Shown here: positions 8,249 through 16,735 of the stretch, in pieces | How positions within the stretch are numbered: the first letter of the stretch is position 1 | Layout of the letters: the number at the start of each line of letters is the position of its first letter | NCBI GenBank assembly: GCA_030615365.1 | Contig: JAUWZM010000041.1 | Location: forward strand, 1 to 22,298 | Length of the DNA stretch: 22,298 nucleotides | Reading direction: 5' to 3' | Source of the DNA: Candidatus Aerophobota bacterium | GTDB lineage: Bacteria; Aerophobota; Aerophobia; Aerophobales; B3-G15 | The notes under the pieces: generated by a model | Databases searched by the model: none | Seen by the model: only the letters and a program-made list of their open reading frames with translations | Told to the model about the DNA's origin: nothing | Program-made: the position numbers and the translations under genes

Positions 8249-8282
8249 AATACGGGCGAGCCCATAAATATGGGCAGACAAA
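8227..8282 (+). repeat. Tandem GGGCGAGCCC repeat at the AlbA_2/DUF4007 junction
   Basis: AAATACGGGCGAGCCCA occurs at 8227-8243 and again at 8248-8264, exactly 21 bases apart (two helical turns). A decayed third unit begins at 8266 (AAATATGGGC). Each unit holds a small dyad GGGC-GA-GCCC, and CCCATA-AA-TATGGG (8261-8274) makes a further 6-bp inverted repeat. The array covers the AlbA_2 stop codon and the short gap before DUF4007. It could be a binding site for one of the operon's DNA-binding proteins or an RNA hairpin affecting the next gene. Confidence 0.7.
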
Positions 8283-8312
8283 TGAAATTTTATAGCAGGG
8301 TAAAAAACTAAC

Positions 8313-8388
8313 ATGAAGCTTCAGCTATCAAACGGATACTACTTACGTTTTGAACATTTATCACGCCTACTGCATTGTGTAGTGAGCA
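8313..8388 (+). repeat. Direct repeat, copy B (partner at 6454-6529)
   Basis: This is the intact counterpart of the duplicated gene start at 6454-6529, continuing here into the complete DUF4007 gene. The similarity fades after about the 25th codon. Confidence 0.85.
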
Positions 8389-9119
8389 AACCAGAGGTCT
8401 CTCGTTTTCCAAAGAAAGAGCTAACATCAGCTTTAGGGATGTCACCTCGTATGATTGAAAATTTAACCAGTTATGGAGTAGCACTGGGGCTATTGACTCG
8501 AGGAAGTTGTAAGCCAACTAAGCTTGGGAAATTGATAGGTAAGCAGGATCCATTTTTTGATAAAGATAAAACCTTGTGGCTTCTCCATTATACAATAGCG
8601 TCTGATGAAAAATATGTGGTTTGGAATCGACTAATAAATTGTGTTTTCCCTAAAGAAAGTAAGGTTACCAGTGAGGTTGCCAGAAGATATTTTAGTGATT
8701 TGAATGGCCATTTCTCAGAAAAAAGTTTAAAAAGACATTTAGCTGAGGAAATTAGAGTTTTATTTAATGCTTATACAGAGCAAAAGTTTAGTCATCTTGG
8801 ATATATTAATAAGCTTTCGGAAAATGTATATCAGTTAAATCAGTCGGTTCAGGTTCCTGACCTATGTATTCTTGCATCTTGTTATCTATATAGAGATCGC
8901 TATGCAGAGGGATCTACAGGAGTTGAAATTGAGCATTTGGTGAAAGAAGAAAACTCACCTGGTAAAGTATTCCACATTCCTGAGCATCAACTCCGATTAG
9001 CACTTGAGAGATTACACAGAAAGCGGCGTATATCAATTGAATCAAGAGCAAATCTGGACCAGATTCGTTTTCGTCCTAACGAGAATTGGTTAGATATTGT
9101 TAAGCAATTTTATAGATAG
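8313..9119 (+). CDS. DUF4007 family protein
   Basis: A 268-residue protein. Recognisable DUF4007 features include TKLGKLIGKQDPFFDKDKTLW followed by LLHYTIASDE around 69-100, and the N-terminal block FPKKELTSALGMSPRMIENL (about 34-53), a helix-turn-helix-like segment. As I recall, DUF4007 proteins accompany PAPS-reductase-like genes in Dnd-type and BREX type 4-like loci; no such reductase is present here. The biochemical role is unknown; the helix-turn-helix and the context suggest a DNA-binding component. The ATG at 8313 is supported by the duplicated copy, which has its own Met at the same place. The preceding GCAGGG (8295-8300) is a weak, distant ribosome binding site, so translation may depend on the upstream gene. 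Confidence 0.75.
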   Translation: MKLQLSNGYYLRFEHLSRLLHCVVSKPEVSRFPKKELTSALGMSPRMIENLTSYGVALGLLTRGSCKPTKLGKLIGKQDPFFDKDKTLWLLHYTIASDEKYVVWNRLINCVFPKESKVTSEVARRYFSDLNGHFSEKSLKRHLAEEIRVLFNAYTEQKFSHLGYINKLSENVYQLNQSVQVPDLCILASCYLYRDRYAEGSTGVEIEHLVKEENSPGKVFHIPEHQLRLALERLHRKRRISIESRANLDQIRFRPNENWLDIVKQFYR

Positions 9120-9131
9120 GGGGCAAAAATC

Positions 9132-9359
9132 ATGAAGGGTTTTAAGAGAATTACTTTTGACTCAAATATAATGGGAGGACAGGCATGTATCAGAGGAATG
9201 AGAATTCCTGTTTCTCTGATTGTAAATCTTGTGGCTAATGGCATGACGACAGATGAAATAATAAAAGAATATCCTGATATTGAACCAGAAGATATAAAAG
9301 AAGCTCTACGATACGCATCCTGGCTGACCAAAGAAGAATTACACTCTGTAGTGGGATAG
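9132..9359 (+). CDS. DUF433 (VapB-like) antitoxin
   Basis: A 75-residue protein that fits DUF433/COG2442 over its whole length: MGGQACIRGMRIPVSLIVN (14-32), then NGMTTDEIIKEYPDIEPEDI (36-55) and the closing EALRYASW. Such proteins are small DNA-binding antitoxins that are nearly always coupled to a PIN-like partner, as here (4-base gap). A ribosome binding site TAGGGGG precedes the ATG by about 9 bases, and the gene starts 12 bases after DUF4007. By family logic it would neutralise the next protein and repress transcription. Being inside the operon, it may instead tie toxin control to BREX expression. Confidence 0.85.
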   Translation: MKGFKRITFDSNIMGGQACIRGMRIPVSLIVNLVANGMTTDEIIKEYPDIEPEDIKEALRYASWLTKEELHSVVG

Positions 9360-9363
9360 AAAG

Positions 9364-9726
9364 ATGAAATTTCTTGCTGATATGGGAATCTCCCAGTCTT
9401 CGATTAATTGGTTAAGACAAAACGGGTACGATGCTATTCATTTACGAGAAGAGAGATTGCATAGAATAACTGATGCGAAAATTGTTGAAAAGGCTATAAA
9501 AGAGGGAAGAGTTATATTGACTTGCGATCTTGGTTTTGGAGATTTAATGGCTACCTCTGGTGAAATATGGCCAAGTGTAATAATTTTCAGGCTTGAAAAT
9601 GAAAGACCAGAAAATGTGAATAGAAGATTGGGGAAAGTATTAAAGGAATCTTCTGATGCCTTAGAAAAAGGTGTAATTATAAGCGTGGAAGAAACAAGAC
9701 ATCGTGTACGTTTCCTGCCAATCTGA
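9364..9726 (+). CDS. DUF5615 PIN-like toxin
   Basis: A 120-residue protein of the DUF5615/Mut7-C-like PIN superfamily. The acidic residues expected for a metal-dependent RNase site are present: D6 (KFLADMG), D37 (ITDAKI), D55 and D60 (LTCDLGFGD). These keep the usual order of the family. It begins 4 bases after the DUF433 stop, the normal antitoxin-toxin order. The predicted activity is RNA cleavage held in check by the DUF433 partner. No direct test is possible from sequence, and some family members may have non-toxic roles. Confidence 0.82.
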   Translation: MKFLADMGISQSSINWLRQNGYDAIHLREERLHRITDAKIVEKAIKEGRVILTCDLGFGDLMATSGEIWPSVIIFRLENERPENVNRRLGKVLKESSDALEKGVIISVEETRHRVRFLPI

Positions 9727-9748
9727 GAAATAAATTATACAGAGATAA

Positions 9749-10252
9749 ATGATAGAATATAAGCTTGTAAACTTAAAACAATTTGTAGAATCTTTACGTG
9801 GAGAACGTCATAGGACATTTATTGTTCATAGTGAGCCTGTAAGTGGTAAATCCAGATATGCCAAGCAGTTTGCAAAAAATTCAGGAGGTAAATATTTAGA
9901 TTTGCTTGAGCGGTTTGGGAAATATGAAAAACTTAAAAACCATATAGATACCTTTGATATTGAAGCTCTGGAAAATTTACTTACTGAGGAAACTAAGGAG
10001 ACAAAGCTTCTCATTGTTGATAATATTGAGTTTTTGTTAAATACATGGGATGAAAATGGATATGACTTGCTCTTTCGTTTGTTATGGCAAACCTGGGATT
10101 CATTTAAATCTTCTTATCAAGCGACATTGGGCGTTTTTCTTACAACTAATCGGAAAATAATGGACTTGGAATTAAACACGAGCAAAAAAGAAACAAGAGT
10201 GTTTCCTTTAAGAAAATTAGAATCATTAGAGGGAGGTCCTAAATATGAGTAA
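9749..10252 (+). CDS. brxF: BrxF-like small P-loop protein of a BREX system
   Basis: A 167-residue ATPase-like protein. The P-loop is IVHSEPVSGKSR (GKS at 33-35) and Walker B is LLIVDNIEFLL (88-98). A sensor-like GVFLTTNR lies near 130-137. Size, motifs and its place directly ahead of brxC match BrxF, a component first named in type 3 BREX. The first glycine of the usual GxxxxGK loop is serine (S28), so nucleotide binding may be altered. Its end overlaps the brxC-like start by 8 bases, which implies coupled translation and probably a shared complex. No clear ribosome binding site precedes the ATG. Assignment to BrxF rather than to another small AAA-like helper is moderately sure. Confidence 0.6.
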   Translation: MIEYKLVNLKQFVESLRGERHRTFIVHSEPVSGKSRYAKQFAKNSGGKYLDLLERFGKYEKLKNHIDTFDIEALENLLTEETKETKLLIVDNIEFLLNTWDENGYDLLFRLLWQTWDSFKSSYQATLGVFLTTNRKIMDLELNTSKKETRVFPLRKLESLEGGPKYE

Positions 10253-13200
10253 AATTAAAGAAATTATAACCATAAAAAGTGGGATGGCATCTTATGTAGA
10301 CCTTCGCAAGGAACTTTTTGACCCAGATGCCTGTAGACAAAGAATGACAAGTTACAAGCCTATAAAATCTCATAGAGATGTTTTCGAGCGTATTGCCAAA
10401 GCACTTGATCCTAAAGACCGCCGTTGTTACCTTTTGACAGGAAGTTATGGAACCGGTAAATCGCATCTTTGTCTGATGCTTGCTAACTATTTTATGCATC
10501 AGTCAGATGTTTCTGAGCTCAAGGAATTTTTTGCATCTTATAGTGAAGAAGATAAAAGCCGGGCAAAAGTTCTTTCACAAAAAAGAGCCAAGGGGCGCTA
10601 TTTAGTAGCTGTCCCACATGTAAAAAGTAGAGGAAACTTCGAGGAATTAGTTCTTAGGTCAATTGATGAGGCTCTTGAGCGAGAAGAGTTTGAATGTGAC
10701 TTAGATTCTCATTATCAAGAAGCAATAAGGAGAATTAAATTCTGGCAGGAAAATTGGAAATCTGGGAATATACGGGTAGATTTCTACAAGCTTTTTTGTG
10801 AAGAACTCCAGGATAAATTCTCTAACTGGACTACAGATAAACTTATCAAAGGGCTTAAGGAATATAGCCCTGATGCTCTTCAGGTATTTCGTCAAATACA
10901 CAAGAGTATTACTGCTAATGAATTTACCTATAGCAAGGACAATCTTGTAGATATTCTTACAGATATCAATAGTGCTAAAAAATTTCAGGAGCGATTTAAG
11001 GGAATAGTTATTATATTTGATGAGTTTGGAGACCTTTTGAATGACGGGCGTGTGGGTTACAGTACATTTCTATCGTTTTCTCATCTATGTACATTAGGTT
11101 ATAAGAATTGGAAAGGCAATCAGTTAATCTTCATTGGAACAGCCCATAAATCTTTTATTAGTTATGCAAAGACAACTACAGCAGTGGATCTTTCCACTTT
11201 ATCAGATCGCATATATGAAATAGCACTCCAAACTGAAGGTATGGAAGATATAATTGCGGCTATTGTTATTCCTCAGAAAAAGCATCCACTTTGGCAAGAA
11301 CATATAGCTAAACATGAGAGCCTTTTTAACCAATTCCCTAACGATTGCAAAAGACTTGGTATTTTTAACTGGCTTCCTGCGCCCCACTTATGCGAAAAGA
11401 TCATTAAAGATATTTATCCAATGCACCCCATGGCAACTTATTGTCTTTTAAATCTGGCAAAAGAAATAGGCTCTGATAATAGATCGGTGTTCACATTTTT
11501 TTCCGGTGAGTTTGAAAATGTCATAGGCTCTTATCCCTGGTTCATTCAAAATAAAGACATATTAGATAGTAAGGGACACCTTGTTCTTTATACTACTGAT
11601 TTTCTTTTTACCTACTTTAAAGAATCTCTCGTTTCTACAAATAAAGAACTCCGAGAAGCAACAAGAGAGTATGCAAGAAATTATGAGACAACTGTAAGAG
11701 AGCTCAATAAATATGTTAATCAAAAAAAACAAGGAAAATTATTCGATGAGAAAGATGCACTAATGGAAAGCATCTTAAAGGTTATGCTAATACACGAAAT
11801 TGTAGTTGTTAATAACAGTGAAGAAAATTTTTTCTTCTCACTAAATTTTAGGACTAATGAACAGAAAAAACAACTTGAGAGTCGTCTTGAATTACTTACC
11901 AAGGCTAAAGTGCTTTATCATAACCGTATTAACGATGTTTATGAGTTTAAACGAAGTGATATAATAGATATTGACCAGATGATAGATGAGTTCAAATCTG
12001 ATGAGAATAACTATCCCAAAGATATAGTAGCGAAGTTAGAAAAATTTGCTCCTTTAAAAAGTGATTCTATCCATATAGAGGCAAAGGATTATAACCAGAG
12101 TCACAATGAAGATAAAAGGTTATATCGCTTATTCTGCCTGCCAAACGATTTGCCTTCAACTAAAAAGGTGAAAGATAAAGAAATCTCCTTTTTTGAATAT
12201 ATAGAACAAGAAAGACAAGCTGAAACTAACTTTAAAAAAAGCTATGAAGGAATAGCTCTTTATGTAATATGTAAGGATCAGGAAAGTATTGATAAAACAC
12301 ACAACTTAGTTACTAAAAATTCATCTGAGCGAATCGCAGTTGCGATTCCAAAGGAACCTATTCCTGTAACTGAGACTATCTTTAATCTCATGGCTATTGA
12401 GCATATTAAGATTTCGGAAAATATTGAGGAATTTTCTACTCAAGATAAAGCCCTTATAAATGAGAGTGAACGTTTATATAAGGAAAAACTCATTAAAGTC
12501 AGGGATAAATACTTATCAGCGGAGTATATTGAATGGCATGGTAAGTTTGGAAAAATAATCCAGGTGGACCCAAGAAAGGATTACGATATAGCTAATAAAG
12601 TAATCGAGCCACTTTATTATCGTCATTCCAATAAACTTCAACATGATGAATTTAATAAGATACATAATATAAAATTTGATCGGAGTAGAAATCAAGCACT
12701 AAAGGAAGCAATTGAGAGGCTACTCAACCGTTATGAACATGTAGTTATTGATACAGAATACGCACATAATCGTGGAGAGATTCGTTACCTCCAGCGATGT
12801 CTTCTCAATCCAGGGGCGCTAAAACAAATTGATAAAAAAGGCTCTAAACTCTATTGTGAACCAGAAAGGAATACATCGAAATTTTGCCAGGATCTCCCTG
12901 CTTTAACAGATATGGTTGAGGAGATTCAAAATCTTGAAGAAGGGAAACGGCTAAATATAAATAAATTAGTGAAAAAGTATGCCCAAGATTATGGTCAGGG
13001 ATTTGTTGCTTTATCATTAATGTTTGCTTTTATTCGCCGTTACTTTGGAGATAATCTGCGAATAAGACGTGATGAAACAGCCATTGGTGATATGCCACTT
13101 ATTCAATTTGAAGACATTTACGATTTAATAGTCGGTCAATATCCAAATGCTTACCTGGAACATAAGGAAATTGCCGAACCTGAGCGAAAATTTATTAACA

Positions 13201-14351
13201 AACTCTATAACCTTTTTTCCGATAAGAAATTGGCAGCTAATGAGGCTGCCTCGGTTGTTCGGGTTTACAGATTAATGAAAGAATGGTGGATAGGATTACC
13301 TTCTGTGGTAAAAGCCAAGGATACTTATGAATCTGGAGTTACAAATGTAGAGAAAGTTCTTGATATATTTGAAAAAATCGAGGGTAGAGACGAGCATGGA
13401 TTTATTCTGGCAGATCTTCAATCTATTTATGGATTTGAACCAGATGAGTTAATAACAGCTGAAAAAGCAATTCAAATGATAGAATGGATAAATAAAGATA
13501 AGGATATAATAGAATCTTGTGAACGTAAAATAAAAGATAAGATTTTAAGAGGTATTTGTGAGGTTTTTGACATAGAAGGTTCTGCTTATGATAATATTCA
13601 GAGAGGGGTTAGCAAATGGTTTAATGCATTGGATAGCTATCAACGTGATTCAATGGCTGGCTATCACACGAATGAAAGTAAGCTTTTGATACTGTATCTT
13701 GGTTCTATGACTGATGTAGAAAAAACTTTTTTTGAGGATTTGCCAGCCTCCGCTGGATTTGGACTTGGCAGAGTAAAGGATTGGACTGTTGATAAATCAA
13801 ATGAGTATATAGAGAAAATACGCATTGGCAAAAGAGTTATCGAAGAAAATGAACTTAAAGTTGAAAATGCAGAGGTAAGTTTTGATGGAGATTATAGGAA
13901 AACAAAAGATGGTTCTATTATATATACGGAGGCAATGAAATTGAAAGTTCATCATCCTGACAAGACTGCTGATATTTATATTACTCAGAATGGGGAAAAT
14001 CCTAAAGACCCTAAGTCAGAAAGAAAACGGTTAAAAGAAAGCTATGAATTTACAATTCGGGGGAATCGAATTATAAAACTTGCCGTTAGAGATGCTCAAG
14101 GCAATTATAGTCCCATTGAAGAAATAAAACTTATTGATGAAAGCAAGAAATATGAACCGGTCCCACCAGAAGGAGCTTTAAAGGGGATAGAACATGCAGT
14201 TACTTACATATTCCCCAATACTAAAAAAAATTTTCGCCATACAGTTTCAACGCTTATTAACGGAGCATTAGAATTTGGACTATTGGAAAAATCTAATGTG
14301 AAAGAATTTATTAGCTCAATTATCAATGAAACCATTGGAAGACATAGATGA
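10245..14351 (+). CDS. brxC: BrxC/PglY-type (DUF6079-like) large ATPase of BREX
   Basis: A 1368-residue protein, the usual size for BrxC/PglY. The N-terminal ATPase has Walker A LLTGSYGTGKSH (GKS at 71-73), Walker B IVIIFDEFGDLL (D259, E260) and the sensor-like FIGTAHKS (about 299-306). The middle is mainly helical. At about 1210-1298 lies a beta-rich segment with ADIYITQNGENPKDP, which resembles the CHB_HEX_C/Ig-like fold. The last 60 residues are helical. BrxC is an essential AAA+ core component of BREX acting with PglZ on DNA modification and phage exclusion. The ribosome binding site GGAGG lies just before the ATG, inside the upstream gene. Its stop overlaps the pglZ start (ATGA). Family is well supported; the BREX subtype is less sure. 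Confidence 0.82.
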   Translation: MSKIKEIITIKSGMASYVDLRKELFDPDACRQRMTSYKPIKSHRDVFERIAKALDPKDRRCYLLTGSYGTGKSHLCLMLANYFMHQSDVSELKEFFASYSEEDKSRAKVLSQKRAKGRYLVAVPHVKSRGNFEELVLRSIDEALEREEFECDLDSHYQEAIRRIKFWQENWKSGNIRVDFYKLFCEELQDKFSNWTTDKLIKGLKEYSPDALQVFRQIHKSITANEFTYSKDNLVDILTDINSAKKFQERFKGIVIIFDEFGDLLNDGRVGYSTFLSFSHLCTLGYKNWKGNQLIFIGTAHKSFISYAKTTTAVDLSTLSDRIYEIALQTEGMEDIIAAIVIPQKKHPLWQEHIAKHESLFNQFPNDCKRLGIFNWLPAPHLCEKIIKDIYPMHPMATYCLLNLAKEIGSDNRSVFTFFSGEFENVIGSYPWFIQNKDILDSKGHLVLYTTDFLFTYFKESLVSTNKELREATREYARNYETTVRELNKYVNQKKQGKLFDEKDALMESILKVMLIHEIVVVNNSEENFFFSLNFRTNEQKKQLESRLELLTKAKVLYHNRINDVYEFKRSDIIDIDQMIDEFKSDENNYPKDIVAKLEKFAPLKSDSIHIEAKDYNQSHNEDKRLYRLFCLPNDLPSTKKVKDKEISFFEYIEQERQAETNFKKSYEGIALYVICKDQESIDKTHNLVTKNSSERIAVAIPKEPIPVTETIFNLMAIEHIKISENIEEFSTQDKALINESERLYKEKLIKVRDKYLSAEYIEWHGKFGKIIQVDPRKDYDIANKVIEPLYYRHSNKLQHDEFNKIHNIKFDRSRNQALKEAIERLLNRYEHVVIDTEYAHNRGEIRYLQRCLLNPGALKQIDKKGSKLYCEPERNTSKFCQDLPALTDMVEEIQNLEEGKRLNINKLVKKYAQDYGQGFVALSLMFAFIRRYFGDNLRIRRDETAIGDMPLIQFEDIYDLIVGQYPNAYLEHKEIAEPERKFINKLYNLFSDKKLAANEAASVVRVYRLMKEWWIGLPSVVKAKDTYESGVTNVEKVLDIFEKIEGRDEHGFILADLQSIYGFEPDELITAEKAIQMIEWINKDKDIIESCERKIKDKILRGICEVFDIEGSAYDNIQRGVSKWFNALDSYQRDSMAGYHTNESKLLILYLGSMTDVEKTFFEDLPASAGFGLGRVKDWTVDKSNEYIEKIRIGKRVIEENELKVENAEVSFDGDYRKTKDGSIIYTEAMKLKVHHPDKTADIYITQNGENPKDPKSERKRLKESYEFTIRGNRIIKLAVRDAQGNYSPIEEIKLIDESKKYEPVPPEGALKGIEHAVTYIFPNTKKNFRHTVSTLINGALEFGLLEKSNVKEFISSIINETIGRHR

Positions 14352-16720
14352 AAAAAGTAAAACTTATTTTTGATTCCTATAAACTATATAATGAAATTAA
14401 TAAAAATATAATATTAGTTGAAAATATTTCTGATTATGTTGATGTTTATATTCAAATTGTAAATGCCATTCATAATGACATTCCTATAAAAGTTATAGTC
14501 AGGAACCCAACTTGCTTTAAATGGCTTTCTCGCATTAAGGCCCAATATGGCGATGAGCGTATTGAAATTAAAGAGAATACCCCTCGTGAAGTTCTTAAAC
14601 ACCGATGGAATCTTCAATGCTTGCCTAATGAAATAGAGGATAGACACATACTCGAGGCAAAACTACTTGAGTTGAAGATAGTTCCCAAGGAAGGAGAAAG
14701 TTTTCAAGATATTATTTTAGAAAATACTTGCAGTGATCTCTTAACGTATCCAGAATTACCTATTAGCAAGTTAATAGAACTTTTAGATGACTTAGCATCT
14801 GATAGATGGCAAGATAAGCAAAAAATACTACTTATTTTTCAACAGTATGAAAAACGATTGGAGGAGTGGGAAGAAAAAACAAAAGAAAAAGAAATTAAAG
14901 AGTTAATAGAAAACATTAAAAAAAATCCAAAAGATATTCGGCGAAAATTGATAAATTATAAATTAATAAAAAACTATCCAAATGAAGTTGGTGAAAGAGC
15001 TTTGGGTGAGAATTATCATACTTTTCAAAAGTTATCTCTGGATTTAGAAAGTCTCGTTGTAGAAAGATCAAAGGCAGAAAAGGCAATTGCCGAAATTGAA
15101 TTTTTTCTCCACAATGAATTAGAAATTAAAACAATAGAAGATATTGAGACCCTTCTGTCGATTATAAGTGGGGAATTATCAGTTGAATTTGATGTGATTA
15201 ACAAAGCAATCCATAATTTTGACAACATAATTACAAAAGAATTGATTGAAAGGGTTAAGGATAAATTTGTTATAATTTCTGACCAAATATCTAATGACCT
15301 AAAAGAACTTGATTTACTTATACCACCTACAATACCCTCTGAACCTCAAATATCCTGGAATGCAGAGCAATGGATCAAGTGGGCAATCAATGAGTATTTA
15401 CCTTATCAATTTTGGCTTGAAGAGAGAAACCGATATGATGGGGAAATTGCCTCTTTTTCGGAAAAGTTCAGTGATTGGTTCTATAAAAACTTTATTGAAC
15501 TAAAGACGTCGTTTTCCCGAGTTTTGTATAAAGCAGTGCCTAATATTTGCCATGAAATCCGAGACAGTGAAGGGATAAGCCTCTTTTTGGTGATAGATAA
15601 TTTCAATTTTAAATATCTGAGGGATCTCCAATCCTTACTTAATCAAGGAGGATTCTTTTGTGAAGAACCTCAAGGTTACTTTTCTATGATACCAACAGAA
15701 ACTGAAGTTTGTAAAAAATGCCTTTTCTCTGGCGAACCTGAAAGGAATTCCCTTGGAAATAAAACTTATGAAAGAATTATAGAAAAGGATTGGTCTGGGT
15801 TTATAGGAAATAAGAAATTTATATATTTACCAAATCTTGGGACGTTAAATGAAATCAAAAAGGTTGAGCACGATGTTTATTTCCTTAATCATCGTAGCAT
15901 CGATGAGCTGTTGCATGAAGACGAAGATGAATTAGGGAAACCTCATCAGGAAGAGGTATACCATAGGCTCAAAACTCTTGTAAACTTGATAATTAGTTTT
16001 GCCAAACGTTTAGGGATTGAACGCAAACTTTCAATTTACATTTGTTCAGACCATGGCTCTACTAAAATCCAAACGCAGGTATCAAATTCTATTGACAAAA
16101 AATATTATGATGCTAAAAGCGAGGATAAACATCATCGATTTGTCGTAGTTTCTGACGCACAGATACAAAATTTGCCCTCACATGTAGAAAATAATTGTTA
16201 TGTGATTCGCAAAGAAGAGTATGGGTTGTTGGAAAATTATCTTATAGCTAAAGGCTATAGCAGGTTTGTAAATACTACGGGGAAATTTTATGTTCATGGA
16301 GGCCTAAGCCCTGAAGAAGTAGTTATCCCCTTTGCTGTTTTTCGCAAAATGATGGCGGAGCCTAAAGAACTTGTGGTCTATTTAACTCAAAACACTTTTC
16401 GATATTCGGTAAAATCTATCATCAAGTTTGGTATCGGAAATAGCAATAATTATGAAGTAACTAATGTTGAAGTAAGTATTCAAAATAGCAATGTAGAATG
16501 CGAGCCTGCTAAAATTGAACGAATAAAACCCAAAGGTAGAATACAAATAGAGATACCCGCTCGATTCAAGAGAAGAATACTTAGCAAAAAAGAAAAAGGT
16601 TGTCTTATGATACGAATTCGCTATCAATTCCTTGGAAAAAATTATGTTCAAGATTTGGAACTTCCTATCGTCATGAAATCAATGTTTCAGGAAAAAATGG
16701 ATTTAGAAGAACTTTTTTAA
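14348..16720 (+). CDS. pglZ: PglZ-type alkaline-phosphatase-superfamily protein of BREX
   Basis: A 790-residue protein. The C-terminal half carries the PglZ domain: LFLVIDNFNFKYL with metal-ligand candidate D417, then YFSMIPTETEVCKKCLFSGE (about 438-457, the region of the nucleophile and S/T cluster), and ICSDHGSTK with D568 and H569. The N-terminal half is helical with a charged coiled-coil part around 165-260, which could serve assembly with BrxC. A beta-rich tail (about 690-790) follows the catalytic domain. PglZ is the signature protein of all BREX types; its exact substrate is unsettled. The start overlaps the brxC stop by 4 bases (ATGA). Length is close to the usual 800-900 residues. 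Confidence 0.85.
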   Translation: MKKVKLIFDSYKLYNEINKNIILVENISDYVDVYIQIVNAIHNDIPIKVIVRNPTCFKWLSRIKAQYGDERIEIKENTPREVLKHRWNLQCLPNEIEDRHILEAKLLELKIVPKEGESFQDIILENTCSDLLTYPELPISKLIELLDDLASDRWQDKQKILLIFQQYEKRLEEWEEKTKEKEIKELIENIKKNPKDIRRKLINYKLIKNYPNEVGERALGENYHTFQKLSLDLESLVVERSKAEKAIAEIEFFLHNELEIKTIEDIETLLSIISGELSVEFDVINKAIHNFDNIITKELIERVKDKFVIISDQISNDLKELDLLIPPTIPSEPQISWNAEQWIKWAINEYLPYQFWLEERNRYDGEIASFSEKFSDWFYKNFIELKTSFSRVLYKAVPNICHEIRDSEGISLFLVIDNFNFKYLRDLQSLLNQGGFFCEEPQGYFSMIPTETEVCKKCLFSGEPERNSLGNKTYERIIEKDWSGFIGNKKFIYLPNLGTLNEIKKVEHDVYFLNHRSIDELLHEDEDELGKPHQEEVYHRLKTLVNLIISFAKRLGIERKLSIYICSDHGSTKIQTQVSNSIDKKYYDAKSEDKHHRFVVVSDAQIQNLPSHVENNCYVIRKEEYGLLENYLIAKGYSRFVNTTGKFYVHGGLSPEEVVIPFAVFRKMMAEPKELVVYLTQNTFRYSVKSIIKFGIGNSNNYEVTNVEVSIQNSNVECEPAKIERIKPKGRIQIEIPARFKRRILSKKEKGCLMIRIRYQFLGKNYVQDLELPIVMKSMFQEKMDLEELF

Positions 16721-16735
16721 TTAGGAGGGAAAATT

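Noticed and set aside
8227..8282. CRISPR array
   Set aside because: Units are only about 17 bases, with 4-base or no spacers and at most three copies; there are no cas genes.
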